A stretch of DNA of 64,000 bases from Ferruginibacter sp. (GTDB lineage Bacteria; Bacteroidota; Bacteroidia; Chitinophagales; Chitinophagaceae), in assembly GCA_017983695.1 (NCBI GenBank), contig JAGOAX010000006.1, positions 124,001 to 188,000 of the forward strand, in the 5' to 3' direction. Every line of letters starts with the position of its first letter. Positions within the stretch are counted from its first letter, which is position 1. The translations under genes were made by a program, and so were the position numbers. The notes under the pieces are model-generated. The model was not told the DNA's origin and ran no database searches. It saw only the letters and a program-made list of their open reading frames with translations. This document shows, piece after piece, positions 33,822 through 42,880 of the stretch.

Positions 33822-36257
33822 ATGTTACAGAAAAACACCCGGATTTTATTTGCAGTTTTTTTTCTTGCCCTTATTATTTTGATACAGGTGGGTTGCAAAA
33901 AAAACGATGCTGTCACTGATAATGGTACACCTGTATTGGAAATACCGGTAATAACCAATGATGCCATAAAAGTTACCGCTACTATAACCGGCTCGGTAAT
34001 AGATGAAAATAACCTGCCTGTTGCCAATGCAATAGTTACGTCAGATACCTACACCGGCAGTACCGATGCCATGGGTAATTTTACTTTTAAAAATATAAAT
34101 GTTTCTGCTGCTAACGGCAATGTTACGGTAATTAAAGCAGGGTATTTTAAAGGTATCAGAAGCTTTGTTACCGAAGCAGGTAAAAACAATTTCGTAAAAA
34201 TTCAACTTATTAAACAGATATTAACAGGTACTATTACTGCAGCGGCAGGCGGTACTGTAAATACCAATGGTGCAATCATCAACTTCCCCGTTAATGCTTT
34301 TGTAACAGCCGGCGGCGCAGCTTATACAGGCAACGTAAAAGTATATGCTGCCTGGATAGACCCAACTGCTGCAAATTTACCGCTGGTAATACCCGGAGAT
34401 TTAAGGGGAATAAACAGCAGCAATGGCGAATATTTATTAAAGAGCTATGGAATGGTAGGTGCCGAGTTACAGGATAATAGTGGTAACCCATTAAAATTAG
34501 CCCCCGGCAAAACAGCTGGTATTATTTTTCCTATACCAACTACCTTACAAGGCACGGCCCCCGACAGCATTCCACTATGGCATTTTGATGAAGTTGCAGC
34601 ACGCTGGAAAGAAGAAGGGAAGGCAGTAAAAACAGGTAATACCTATACCGCACAGGTAAATAAATTCTCTTTCTGGAATGTAGATGTACCGGGCAACTTT
34701 ATAAACCTTGATCTGCGTTTGATAAACAGCGCCAATAATTTACCATTGACAAATACACTGGTAAAAATTACCAGCTTAGCAACCAATACCTATGCTTACG
34801 ACCATACCAACGATAGTGGTTATGTATCCGGCTATGTACCAAAAAATCAAAACTTAAAACTGGAAGTGCTCACCGGTACAGCCTGTAGCGGCAACACCGT
34901 TATATATACTCAAAATATTGGCCCTTATACAGCTAATGCTTCTTTAGGAAATATTAGTGTGACCATAGCGGCCACCCAGGTTATAAATTTTACCGGTACA
35001 GTAAAAGGTTGCAATAACCTGCCCGTGACTAATGGTTATGTAAGCCTTAGCCTGGCTAACGGCACCAGTACCATAGCATACACTAACGCCACAGGTTTGG
35101 TAAACTTTAGTTTAATACACTGTGGTGGCACTACCACTTATACTTATAATGCGGTTGACCTTAGCACTGGCAGTTACAGCAGTGCGGCAACCGGCACAGC
35201 TACAGGCAATAGTGTAAACCTGGGCACCATCACTGCTTGCGGAAATACAATAAATACCAATGGTGTGTATATAGCGGGGGGTATAGATGGCAATGCCGTA
35301 TTATGGAAAGATGGTGTACCTACTTTTTTAACCAACCTTCCTGCAAGCAATTTTAAATATGCTTATGCAGTAAGAACACTGCTGTATAATAACGATGTGT
35401 ATGTATTAGGTTCCGAACAGGATTCAACAATTAATGGCTGGGTTAGTACAATTAAGCTTTGGAAAAATGGCGTAGTTACCAATATAACCAATGGTACAAC
35501 AGAAGCAGAAGGTGTGGGTTTAGATGTGTATAATGGAGATGTTTATATTTGTGGCACAGAAAGAAGCGGAAATATTGGAGTAGCTAAAATCTGGAAAAAT
35601 GGAATAGCTACAACATTACCTATAGATACATTTAATTATGGCTATCCTACAAACATAAAGGTTGTAAATGGAGATGTGTATATAAGTGGCGGCCTTACCC
35701 GTACAGCCGCCGGTTCAGCAAGCAGGGCAATGTACTGGAAGAATGGGGTTATTAATTTTCTTTCAGCTCCCAGCAGTTCTGATGCAAATGCTACAGGTAT
35801 TTTTATAAATAATACAGACCTGTATTTTTGTGGTTATGAAACTATCAGCGGACAGACATCAGGTGGTACTGCTGTATACTGGAAAAACGGGGTTAAAACA
35901 ACAGTAGCTTTTTCTGCACCATATGTTTTCACAGATGCTTATTCAGTTTTTGTTGATAATAATGATATTTATATTTCCGGATCATCTAGCCGGCAAAACC
36001 AGGGTATTTTCTACAATGACGCAACCTATTGGAAAAATAACAGCGCCAACCTGTTAACCAATTACAATACCGGTGGTAGATCTGCCTATGTATATGATGT
36101 TTTTGTAAAAAATAATATTGTTTATACAGTAGGTGAGGTATATGTAAACAATACCAGTTTAATTACACCATTTTACTTTCAAAATAATTTACCGGTACCA
36201 TTAACTGGTTTTACTAATACGCAGGATGCTTACTGCTACGGTATTTTTGTAAAATAA
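33822..36257 (+). CDS. Large lipoprotein with WKNG repeats
   Basis: 811 residues. Lipobox ending at Cys25 (IQVGC) gives an outer-membrane lipoprotein. A carboxypeptidase-regulatory-like domain (about 50-130; TGSVIDENNLPVANAIVTSDTYTGSTDAMGNFTF) and another such stretch at about 290-420 are followed by a repeat region (about 480-811). There VYICG or VYISG turns alternate with WKNG motifs: WKDGVPTFL, WKNGVVTNI, WKNGIATTL, WKNGVINFL, WKNGVKTTV, WKNNSANLL. A beta-propeller-like fold is the best reading. Function unknown; export to the cell surface is plausible. Confidence 0.75.
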   Translation: MLQKNTRILFAVFFLALIILIQVGCKKNDAVTDNGTPVLEIPVITNDAIKVTATITGSVIDENNLPVANAIVTSDTYTGSTDAMGNFTFKNINVSAANGNVTVIKAGYFKGIRSFVTEAGKNNFVKIQLIKQILTGTITAAAGGTVNTNGAIINFPVNAFVTAGGAAYTGNVKVYAAWIDPTAANLPLVIPGDLRGINSSNGEYLLKSYGMVGAELQDNSGNPLKLAPGKTAGIIFPIPTTLQGTAPDSIPLWHFDEVAARWKEEGKAVKTGNTYTAQVNKFSFWNVDVPGNFINLDLRLINSANNLPLTNTLVKITSLATNTYAYDHTNDSGYVSGYVPKNQNLKLEVLTGTACSGNTVIYTQNIGPYTANASLGNISVTIAATQVINFTGTVKGCNNLPVTNGYVSLSLANGTSTIAYTNATGLVNFSLIHCGGTTTYTYNAVDLSTGSYSSAATGTATGNSVNLGTITACGNTINTNGVYIAGGIDGNAVLWKDGVPTFLTNLPASNFKYAYAVRTLLYNNDVYVLGSEQDSTINGWVSTIKLWKNGVVTNITNGTTEAEGVGLDVYNGDVYICGTERSGNIGVAKIWKNGIATTLPIDTFNYGYPTNIKVVNGDVYISGGLTRTAAGSASRAMYWKNGVINFLSAPSSSDANATGIFINNTDLYFCGYETISGQTSGGTAVYWKNGVKTTVAFSAPYVFTDAYSVFVDNNDIYISGSSSRQNQGIFYNDATYWKNNSANLLTNYNTGGRSAYVYDVFVKNNIVYTVGEVYVNNTSLITPFYFQNNLPVPLTGFTNTQDAYCYGIFVK

Positions 36258-36280
36258 TTATCCCTAAATTGTTTAAAAAA

Positions 36281-36308
36281 AGAGTGGGCACTACCCCACT
36301 CTTTTTTT
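36281..36308 (+). terminator. Rho-independent terminator
   Basis: Stem AGAGTGGG/CCCACTCT with a six-base loop, A before and seven T after. It ends the WKNG lipoprotein gene. Confidence 0.85.
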
Positions 36309-36350
36309 ATTTGCTTTTTTTACGTTTGATCAATCTGCAACGAAATTGCA

Positions 36351-36401
36351 CTATAGGCAATCTTCAAATAGTTTTACTATGTAGTTAATTTCAATAGCCA
36401 T
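36351..36401 (-). pseudogene. Duplicate 5' fragment of the DinB gene
   Basis: Reads MAIEINYIVKLFEDCL and stop, against MSIEINRIVKLFEDL of the DinB gene at 33482. The DNA matches the first 40 bp of that gene; a 15-base deletion follows and then similarity is lost. A short duplicated scrap left between the terminator and the carboxylase gene. Confidence 0.7.
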
Positions 36402-36529
36402 ATTTTTGTTTATTAATAAGGTTGTAAGTCATAGATTACAAATTTACCGGCTACAAATTCAGCATTTCAACTTTGTACTACACAGCGGTAACTTTTACTT
36501 ACTACTTACAACCTATAACTTACAACTAT

Positions 36530-38155
36530 ATGGATCTGCAATTCAACAAAAACGAAGACGCTCTTAAAATGGCCTGGAGCCGTACCAAAAAACTCCTTGA
36601 AAAAATTTACGAAGGCGGGGGTAAAAAAGCTGCGGCTAAGCAAAAGGAAAGAAACAAGCTTACTGCAAGGGAACGCATTGCATACCTCTGCGATGCCGAC
36701 AAACCTTTTACTGAGCTGGGTGCTTTTGCAGGTTTTGAAATGTATGAAGAACAGGGCGGTTGCCCCGCAGGTGGTACCGTAAGTGGTATTGGTTATGTAA
36801 GCGGCCGGCAATGTATTGTGGTAGCCAACGATCAAACGGTAAAGGCCGGTGCATGGTTTCCCATCACTGGCAAAAAGAATTTACGCATGCAGGAAATATC
36901 GATGGAAAATAAATTGCCCATTATTTACCTGGTAGATAGTGCCGGTGTTTTTTTACCCATGCAGGATGAAATTTTTCCCGACAAAGAACATTTTGGAAGA
37001 GTGTTTAGAAACAATGCTAAGATGAGTGCAATGGGCATTACACAAATTGCTGCTGTAATGGGTGCATGTGTAGCAGGCGGTGCTTACTTACCTATTATGA
37101 GTGATGAAACATTAATGGTGGAAGGCAATGGCTCCATATTTTTAGCCGGACCATATTTAGTTAAAGCAGCCATTGGTGAAGATATTGATGCAGAAACTTT
37201 AGGCGGTGCCGAAACACATAATGCATTAAGCGGTATTGCCGATTATAAATTTGCAACTGAAGAAGAATGCCTGGATCATGTAAAAAAGATCATGAGCAAA
37301 TTAGGCAAGCCGCAAAGCGCCGGCTTCGACAGGATAAAGCCTGTTGCCCCTAAAAACCCCGGCGATATTTATGGCATCATGAGCGAGGGCAATACCAAAC
37401 CTTACGACATGGTAAACATTATTAACTGCATTTGCGATGCCGATAGTTTCGACCAGTTTAAAGAAGAGTATGGCAAAACAATAGTATGCGGTTATGGCCG
37501 TGTTGATGGCTGGGCCGTGGGTATTGTTGCCAACCAGCGCCTGATTGTAAAAAGCAAGAAAGGTGAAATGCAGTTAGGCGGTGTAATTTATAATGACAGT
37601 GCCGACAAAGCCGCCCGTTTTATTATGAACTGCAACCAGAAAAAAATTCCTTTAGTTTTTTTGCAGGATGTTACCGGATTTATGGTAGGCAGCCGCAGCG
37701 AACACAGCGGCATTATAAAAGACGGTGCCAAATTAGTGAATGCAGTAGCAAATTCTGTTGTACCGAAAATTACCATTATAGTTGGTAACAGTTATGGCGC
37801 CGGCAATTATGCCATGTGCGGCAAGGCCTACGACCCGAGATTTATTTACGCATGGCCCACTGCAAAAATTGCTGTAATGGGTGGCGAGCAGGCTGCCAAA
37901 ACTTTATTGCAGATTGAAGTGGCATCTTTAAAAGCAAAGGGAAAAGAAATTACTGCAGAGGATGAACAAAAAATGCTGAACCATATTATTGACCGCTACA
38001 ATACACAAACATCGCCTTACTATGCTGCAGCAAGATTATGGGTGGATGAAATTATTGACCCTGCTGCAACACGTTTGGTAATTGCCGAGGGCATTGCTGC
38101 TGCAAATAATAATAGTGACATAGCGGAGTTTAAAACAGGGGTATTCCAGGTATAA
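36530..38155 (+). CDS. Acyl-CoA carboxylase carboxyltransferase (beta) subunit, methylcrotonyl-CoA-like
   Basis: 541 residues from ATG 36530 (MDLQFNKNEDALKMAW). The longer frame from 36473 is not needed. The two crotonase-like halves are seen: VMGACVAGGAYLPIMSDETLMV (about 180-205) and the C-terminal QDVTGFMVG, IVGNSYGAGNYAMCGKAYDPRF and AKIAVMGGEQAA. The pattern is nearest to methylcrotonyl-CoA carboxylase beta, which acts in leucine breakdown; propionyl-CoA specificity is not excluded. The biotin-bearing alpha subunit is not in the window. Confidence 0.85.
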   Translation: MDLQFNKNEDALKMAWSRTKKLLEKIYEGGGKKAAAKQKERNKLTARERIAYLCDADKPFTELGAFAGFEMYEEQGGCPAGGTVSGIGYVSGRQCIVVANDQTVKAGAWFPITGKKNLRMQEISMENKLPIIYLVDSAGVFLPMQDEIFPDKEHFGRVFRNNAKMSAMGITQIAAVMGACVAGGAYLPIMSDETLMVEGNGSIFLAGPYLVKAAIGEDIDAETLGGAETHNALSGIADYKFATEEECLDHVKKIMSKLGKPQSAGFDRIKPVAPKNPGDIYGIMSEGNTKPYDMVNIINCICDADSFDQFKEEYGKTIVCGYGRVDGWAVGIVANQRLIVKSKKGEMQLGGVIYNDSADKAARFIMNCNQKKIPLVFLQDVTGFMVGSRSEHSGIIKDGAKLVNAVANSVVPKITIIVGNSYGAGNYAMCGKAYDPRFIYAWPTAKIAVMGGEQAAKTLLQIEVASLKAKGKEITAEDEQKMLNHIIDRYNTQTSPYYAAARLWVDEIIDPAATRLVIAEGIAAANNNSDIAEFKTGVFQV

Positions 38156-38322
38156 GAAAAGTCAAAATTAAAAAGACTCTTAATTTGCAGGCTACATTTT
38201 TGACTTTTCCTTTGTATTGCTTTTACCTATAAATTTATTAATCAAACTTGTAGACAACGCTGGTTTTGAACTTGCGTATATTTATGAGTTGGTGGTCAGC
38301 TTAAACGACATCACACACGACA

Positions 38323-38951
38323 TTGAAGCATAAAGTACTATTCATAACAACAATTATTTTCTTTCTACTTGTAAATACGACTTACTACTGGGAAAGCAAA
38401 CTTGGACTTCTTGCATTTCTCGCTTTTCTATTTTTAGTTGTGGCTTTTTTTATACTTCTTATTGTGCTTTTTCGACAATTTTTTTGGCCTTCAAAGAAAA
38501 GTTCAACGACAGACAACGTCTTTTAATTATCGGCGTTTTGACAACAGTATTATCATTGGCTTTTTTAAAACCAGAGGGCCTTATAAACTTTAATAGGTTT
38601 GAGGGAAATGATATTTTAATTGCTCGACGAAAGGGTGCAGCAAACTGCATGACAACTTTTAAACTTAAAGAAAATAACAAATTCACTGAGAAAAATGTAT
38701 GTTTTGGAATGACAGAAATTAAAGGTGATTACAGACTTAAAAACGACACAATCTTTTTTGAAAATGTAAAACTTGGCAGAGGCGAAGACGAATTTTATAA
38801 ATTTGCGATTATTCGACCTTCAAAATTTAATAAGGACAATGATCGTTTTGACTTGATACGGTACAAAAATTTAAGCGACACAACAGGACACGAACTTTGG
38901 ATTACAAAAAATGACTTGTACAAACCGGCAGACAAGAAGCCGAGCCGTTAA
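38323..38951 (+). pseudogene. Membrane protein gene split by a frameshift
   Basis: Two overlapping frames: 38323-38526 (67 residues, two membrane helices, MKHKVLFITTIIFFLLVNTTY) and a following frame readable from 38484 (LAFKEKFNDRQRLLIIGVL... to the stop at 38951). They meet at a run of seven T (38479-38485). One added T would give RQFFLAFKEKFNDRQ and a continuous protein of about 209 residues with three membrane helices and an extracellular beta domain. The second frame has no good start of its own. So either a real frameshift, a homopolymer error, or slippage. Function unknown; similar proteins are single-frame in Bacteroidetes, as far as I recall. Confidence 0.65.
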
Positions 38952-39275
38952 CATCGGGCTTTATGCAAGTTGGGTTTTACCCGTTGTTGGTATGCGGTGC
39001 CAGGCAATGTACGTAAGCGTACCAAGAACATTACACAAGGCAACAAAATTAAACTTATGTCTTTACTTCTAGCAACAGTTTGTAACCAATTTTCAGCTTT
39101 TGTTCATAACTTCAACTACATATTTCCAATTGGGCATTTATACAGGCTGAGTGAATAATATATTCACAGCCTTTGCAAATATCCTGACATTATGCGCTAA
39201 CCTATTGACGACTACGCAGACAGACAAATGATGACCTGAAGGCATTATTACTATTTGCTACATTTTTTTTAATTT
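38952..39275. other. Intergenic region with cassette-like motif
   Basis: 324 bp. GCCGTTAACATCGG begins at 38944, inside the preceding stop, followed by a GGGTTTTACCC mini-hairpin. A 62-codon frame at 38970-39158 has no start signal or coding character. A related GCGCTAACC lies at 39193. Nothing else supported. Confidence 0.5.
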
Positions 39276-39800
39276 ATGCAAATGACACTTGCCGGACTTT
39301 TAAACGACAAAACAAAAAAAGCAAAAGAGAAAGTTGAAACAATCAGCAAATGGTTGTTAGACGGTTCTTTATCAACCGGCGAATTATTGGTCTTGGCAGA
39401 AAAGTCAAAAGACCCTGAGAAAGGAACCTGTATTGAGGCAATCGAATTTGCTACAAGAACAAACGCAAAAATTGCAGACGCCAATCTATTTACTTATGTT
39501 ACCAAAACGCTTACTGAAAATTCGCCAAGAGTAAAATGGGAAAGTGCAAAAGTAGTTGGAAATATTGCTCATCTTTTTCCTGCAAAGCTTAATAAAGCAA
39601 TTAGCAACTTACTGATAAACTCTGAACATGATGGAACTGTTGTTCGTTGGGCTGCAGCATTTGCACTTGGAGAAATACTTAAACTAAAAACAAAACATAA
39701 TAAAGAATTGTTACCAGCTATTGAAACAATTTGTGAAAGAGAGCAACAGAACGGAGTAAAGAAAAAATATATTGATGCACTAAAAAAAACAAAGAAGTAG
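39276..39800 (+). CDS. HEAT-like repeat protein
   Basis: 174 residues, all-helical, with two or three HEAT-like units: NLFTYVTKTLTENSPRVKWESAKVVGNIAHLF and LLINSEHDGTVVRWAAAFALGEIL. No signal peptide. The second Met at 39282 is an alternative start. Such small HEAT proteins act in protein contacts; no partner is evident. AT-rich and single, in the accessory stretch. Confidence 0.7.
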   Translation: MQMTLAGLLNDKTKKAKEKVETISKWLLDGSLSTGELLVLAEKSKDPEKGTCIEAIEFATRTNAKIADANLFTYVTKTLTENSPRVKWESAKVVGNIAHLFPAKLNKAISNLLINSEHDGTVVRWAAAFALGEILKLKTKHNKELLPAIETICEREQQNGVKKKYIDALKKTKK

Positions 39801-39867
39801 GCGGATGCAAGGCAGGGTTCAACGGTTAATTTTCAGCATTTGTTCATAATAACCAAAATACTATAAC

Positions 39868-40521
39868 ATGATTTACGAAAACAGTTCGAGCAGGAAAAAA
39901 TTCATTACATCAACTCTTGCATTTACAGCAGCAGCAACCGGGCTTAGTTTTATCCCGAACATAAGTAATGCCCGGGGCTTACATGCAGATGACCGCCCAA
40001 ATGTTATTGGACCCAGAGAAGGATTTTCCCCTCATATCGGGACATTACTTTCGATGATGACCTGGATGAGGACTGCCGTAGTAAGCTCAGTAAAAAATAT
40101 GTCGCAGGATCAATTGGATTATTTGCATGATGATAAATCAAATACCATAGGTTCAATGTTATTACATTTGGCAGCGACAGAACGATTCTATCAGATACAT
40201 ACTTTTGAAGAAAAGAAATGGGGAGATTGGGGTGAGGAAGACAGCAAAAAATTTGGGGTAGCCATGGAATTGGGAGACGAGGCCAGGAAAGCTATAAAAG
40301 GTAATAATTTAAATTATTATCTGGATGCACTGCAGGAAGTTCGCAATAATACTACAAACGAGTTTAAGAAAAGAGATGACAATTGGTTGATGGCTGTTGA
40401 TGAAAAATGGTATTGGGGCCCAACCAATAACTATTGTAAATGGTTTCATGTTTGTGAGCATGAGTCTAATCACAATGGACAAATGAAATGGATCAGGGGT
40501 AGAGTACCCAAGAGTAAGTAA
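39868..40521 (+). CDS. Exported DinB-family protein (Tat-like signal)
   Basis: 217 residues. The start SSSRKKFITSTLAFTAAATG is a Tat-like or Sec signal, suggesting export of a folded metal protein. The mature part has the DinB bundle: His in LLHLAATERFYQ and His in HVCEHESNHNGQ, matching metal-ligand positions of the DinB fold. Unlike the cytosolic DinB protein at 33030 it carries this export signal. Reaction unknown. Confidence 0.75.
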   Translation: MIYENSSSRKKFITSTLAFTAAATGLSFIPNISNARGLHADDRPNVIGPREGFSPHIGTLLSMMTWMRTAVVSSVKNMSQDQLDYLHDDKSNTIGSMLLHLAATERFYQIHTFEEKKWGDWGEEDSKKFGVAMELGDEARKAIKGNNLNYYLDALQEVRNNTTNEFKKRDDNWLMAVDEKWYWGPTNNYCKWFHVCEHESNHNGQMKWIRGRVPKSK

Positions 40522-40593
40522 AGGAAAAAGAAGGCGTATTACTTCAATAGTGATCATTGCGGTAACACCTGTATATTGACAGCAATATAAAAA

Positions 40594-41247
40594 TTGACCA
40601 AGCCAACTAACATAAAATACTTTAAGGCCTTGCTGCCAATTTTTGGAACAATTTTATTTGTGGCGCTATACGTTACCGCAACTTTTTATTATCCGGGTGG
40701 CTCCCAATTTAACCCTCATTCACCAGGTTTTAGTTGGGCACATAATTATTGGTGCAATTTACTTGACGACAATGCGATAAACGGGCAGCAAAACAGGGCA
40801 CAACCAATTGCATTGGCAGCCATGTTTGTTCTCTGCTTTACACTTGCTTTTTTTTGGTGGCAATTTCCAAAGTTTACGGGCCTTGACAAAGTTTATAAAT
40901 TAACAATACAGGTTTGTGGCACACTGGCAATGGCAACCGGCTTACTTTTATTTACAAAAACCAACCACGACCTGGTAACAAATTCAGCTTCCCTATTTGG
41001 ACTGCTTGCAACAACGGGAACTATAGCAGGGCTTTATAAAAACGGCTGGACAACACTTTTCTACTTTGGGCTGTTAAACCTTTTGCTTGTAGCTGTAAAC
41101 AATTTTTTGTATTATAACAAAGCTATAATTACTTATTTGCCTTCGATTCAAAAAATAACATTTGCAACATTCCTGGTTTGGATTTGCTGCATTACTATAA
41201 AAATGTATAGTTCAATAAAAACAAATGGAAATAATAATGAAAAATAA
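40594..41247 (+). CDS. Six-helix membrane protein
   Basis: 217 residues, start TTG at 40594 (no usable ATG until residue 72). About six membrane helices are seen. The motif PHSPGFSWAHNYWCNLLDDNAINGQQNRAQPIALAAM is reminiscent of DUF998-like or Frag1-like membrane proteins, residues about 40-76. No catalytic motif. Function unknown. Confidence 0.6.
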   Translation: MTKPTNIKYFKALLPIFGTILFVALYVTATFYYPGGSQFNPHSPGFSWAHNYWCNLLDDNAINGQQNRAQPIALAAMFVLCFTLAFFWWQFPKFTGLDKVYKLTIQVCGTLAMATGLLLFTKTNHDLVTNSASLFGLLATTGTIAGLYKNGWTTLFYFGLLNLLLVAVNNFLYYNKAIITYLPSIQKITFATFLVWICCITIKMYSSIKTNGNNNEK

Positions 41248-41398
41248 AATTATACCCATGCTTTTACCCATTGATATTTTAACAGGCAGCGGTACAGCGC
41301 AAATTATTTTAACAGATAAATGGACAACAATAAAAAGCAGCTATCCCCCGGTAGCTGACCCTAAAGGATATTATTTAAAAACTGTTTACAGCAATTAA
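41237..41398 (+). CDS. Short ORF overlapping the membrane protein end
   Basis: 53 codons from ATG 41237 (MKNKIIPMLLPIDILTG) to the TAA at 41398, overlapping the previous stop by 11 bp. The first 20 residues look like a weak signal peptide. The tail KWTTIKSSYPPVADPKGYYLK resembles the start of a mature secreted protein that has been cut short. May be a truncated remnant; no family recognised. Confidence 0.35.
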   Translation: MKNKIIPMLLPIDILTGSGTAQIILTDKWTTIKSSYPPVADPKGYYLKTVYSN

Positions 41399-41728
41399 TT
41401 AGCGATGTCGTAAGGCGTGGCAATTTTTGTTACAGGCATTGGTTTTCCATAGCAGCATCGTTGTGTCACTCACTTGTACGGCATACCTTTGGGGAACTTA
41501 TATTGCAGCGTAGATTTAAGCGTAGCTGATTTAGAATTGAACTGAGCTGTATTTGCGCTACACCTAAACAACAACGTTCTTTTAAATAAGCACTTAAAAA
41601 AAGAAGGGTCAAAAAAATTGTTTCCAACTTTTTAGTAGCGTATTTTAGCGTAAATACATATGTTGTGTGTCATTCTGGCAACAGTAGTAAAATGAAACTA
41701 ACAAGACACAATCAACAATACCTAATTA
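41399..41728. other. Intergenic region upstream of nuclease-HerA pair
   Basis: 330 bp without a credible CDS. A promoter-like pair is at 41461-41491. Shortly before the nuclease gene the words GTAGCGTATTTTAGCGTAAATA form imperfect repeats of TAGCGTA. No RNA gene recognised. Confidence 0.5.
41461..41491 (+). promoter_or_regulatory. Bacteroidetes-type promoter candidate
   Basis: TTG at 41461-41463, 20 bp spacer, then TACCTTTG at 41484-41491, matching the -33/-7 pattern. It would give a leader of about 230 bases before the nuclease gene, so a closer promoter is also possible. Confidence 0.35.
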
Positions 41729-42880
41729 ATGGACGGAGCATACATAGCACTTAGAGGATATAAATTTCAGTTCGACAGGTCGATATTGGAAGTATTCAAT
41801 AACCCGACCAAAACAATTGAAATTGAACAACTCCAAGACTATGGCTTCGATGACTATTTGGTTCAAGTTAAATATCACAATACTGCCTATACTGCTGCAC
41901 AACAGAAACAGAAAATAAAAAAGCCTCTTGTTCAACTCTTTGAGCAATATTTAAAAAACAAGGCGAAAAAGTATATTCTCTTTATTTACCTAAAAGGAAT
42001 TCCCCCATCGCAGAAAACATTATCAGCCACAGAACTTGATGCAATTCTCGGAAGAATTAAAAAATTCTCTGCGACTGATAGAACAGACTTCATTAAGTGC
42101 TTTACTATAATTTATGCGGACGATTTCGAAAATCAGTACAAAACTGTAATTCAAAAAATTAAGGCTGCTTATTCAAAAACAGAAGAAGAAGCTGAAATTT
42201 ACTATTCAGTAATTTCAAGTCATTTATTAGAAATTGTTACAAAATATCCTCCATCAAAAAACTTACAAAGAGTAACATCAAAAACTACAATTGATAAAAT
42301 CATATTAAATGGCAGAAAACTAATATTCAAATCAGCATTTGTTGAAATGGTGACTAAAGAAAAGCAGTTAAAACATTTGAACAAACTTTTTTTCAAAACA
42401 TCCCTGAATAGTGAACCACATGACAGGATATTTATTATTGAAGTTTTGTCTGGAGTTGATATAAAGTTATTAAAAGAGTTAGTTCTATTGTTAAAAACAA
42501 AATGGAGTAAAAACAAAACAATTACTATTCCCGATACAGACAGATTTGCCCCTTATGTATTTTTCAAAGGCATTCATGAGAACGGTTTGGTTAAGGTAAA
42601 GCTAGAATTGCAAAATGATGGTTATGTAATCAATGATGGTTATGACTTTATGAAAGCATCTTTCAACATTAAGAGTATAAAAGAGCGTCCTACGTTCGCA
42701 AATAAGCTGTTTTTTAAATTTATAAACAGGCAGCAAGACCTTGATCTTTTATTGAATAACTTAGACAGAACAGGAGAAGTCTATCAGTTTTTCATAAACA
42801 CCCCCACTCCTATTACTTTTACTGGAAAACATATCGAAATTGAAATTAAAGAAATCGAAGACATTAAAAATATAATCTAA
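41729..42880 (+). CDS. DUF4297/Cap4-like nuclease of a HerA defence pair
   Basis: 383 residues. The N-terminal 100 residues carry GYKFQFDRSILEVF, IEIEQLQDYGFDDYL and VQVKYHN, the arrangement of a PD-(D/E)xK-type nuclease as in DUF4297/Cap4 proteins: Glu33, Asp37 to Asp42 region, Gln46-Val-Lys48. The remaining 280 residues are helical and unlike known nucleases. The stop TAA overlaps the ATG of the next gene by one base, so the two are strictly coupled. Known relatives form anti-phage pairs with HerA. The sequence is divergent, so family membership is inferred from motif and context. Confidence 0.65.
   Translation: MDGAYIALRGYKFQFDRSILEVFNNPTKTIEIEQLQDYGFDDYLVQVKYHNTAYTAAQQKQKIKKPLVQLFEQYLKNKAKKYILFIYLKGIPPSQKTLSATELDAILGRIKKFSATDRTDFIKCFTIIYADDFENQYKTVIQKIKAAYSKTEEEAEIYYSVISSHLLEIVTKYPPSKNLQRVTSKTTIDKIILNGRKLIFKSAFVEMVTKEKQLKHLNKLFFKTSLNSEPHDRIFIIEVLSGVDIKLLKELVLLLKTKWSKNKTITIPDTDRFAPYVFFKGIHENGLVKVKLELQNDGYVINDGYDFMKASFNIKSIKERPTFANKLFFKFINRQQDLDLLLNNLDRTGEVYQFFINTPTPITFTGKHIEIEIKEIEDIKNII

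Noticed and set aside
38970..39158. 62-codon frame after the frameshifted gene
   Set aside because: No start signal or coding character, and it covers the cassette-like motif.
42220..42516. 98-codon minus-strand frame in the nuclease gene
   Set aside because: Antisense shadow with no start signal; the nuclease frame is coupled to HerA.
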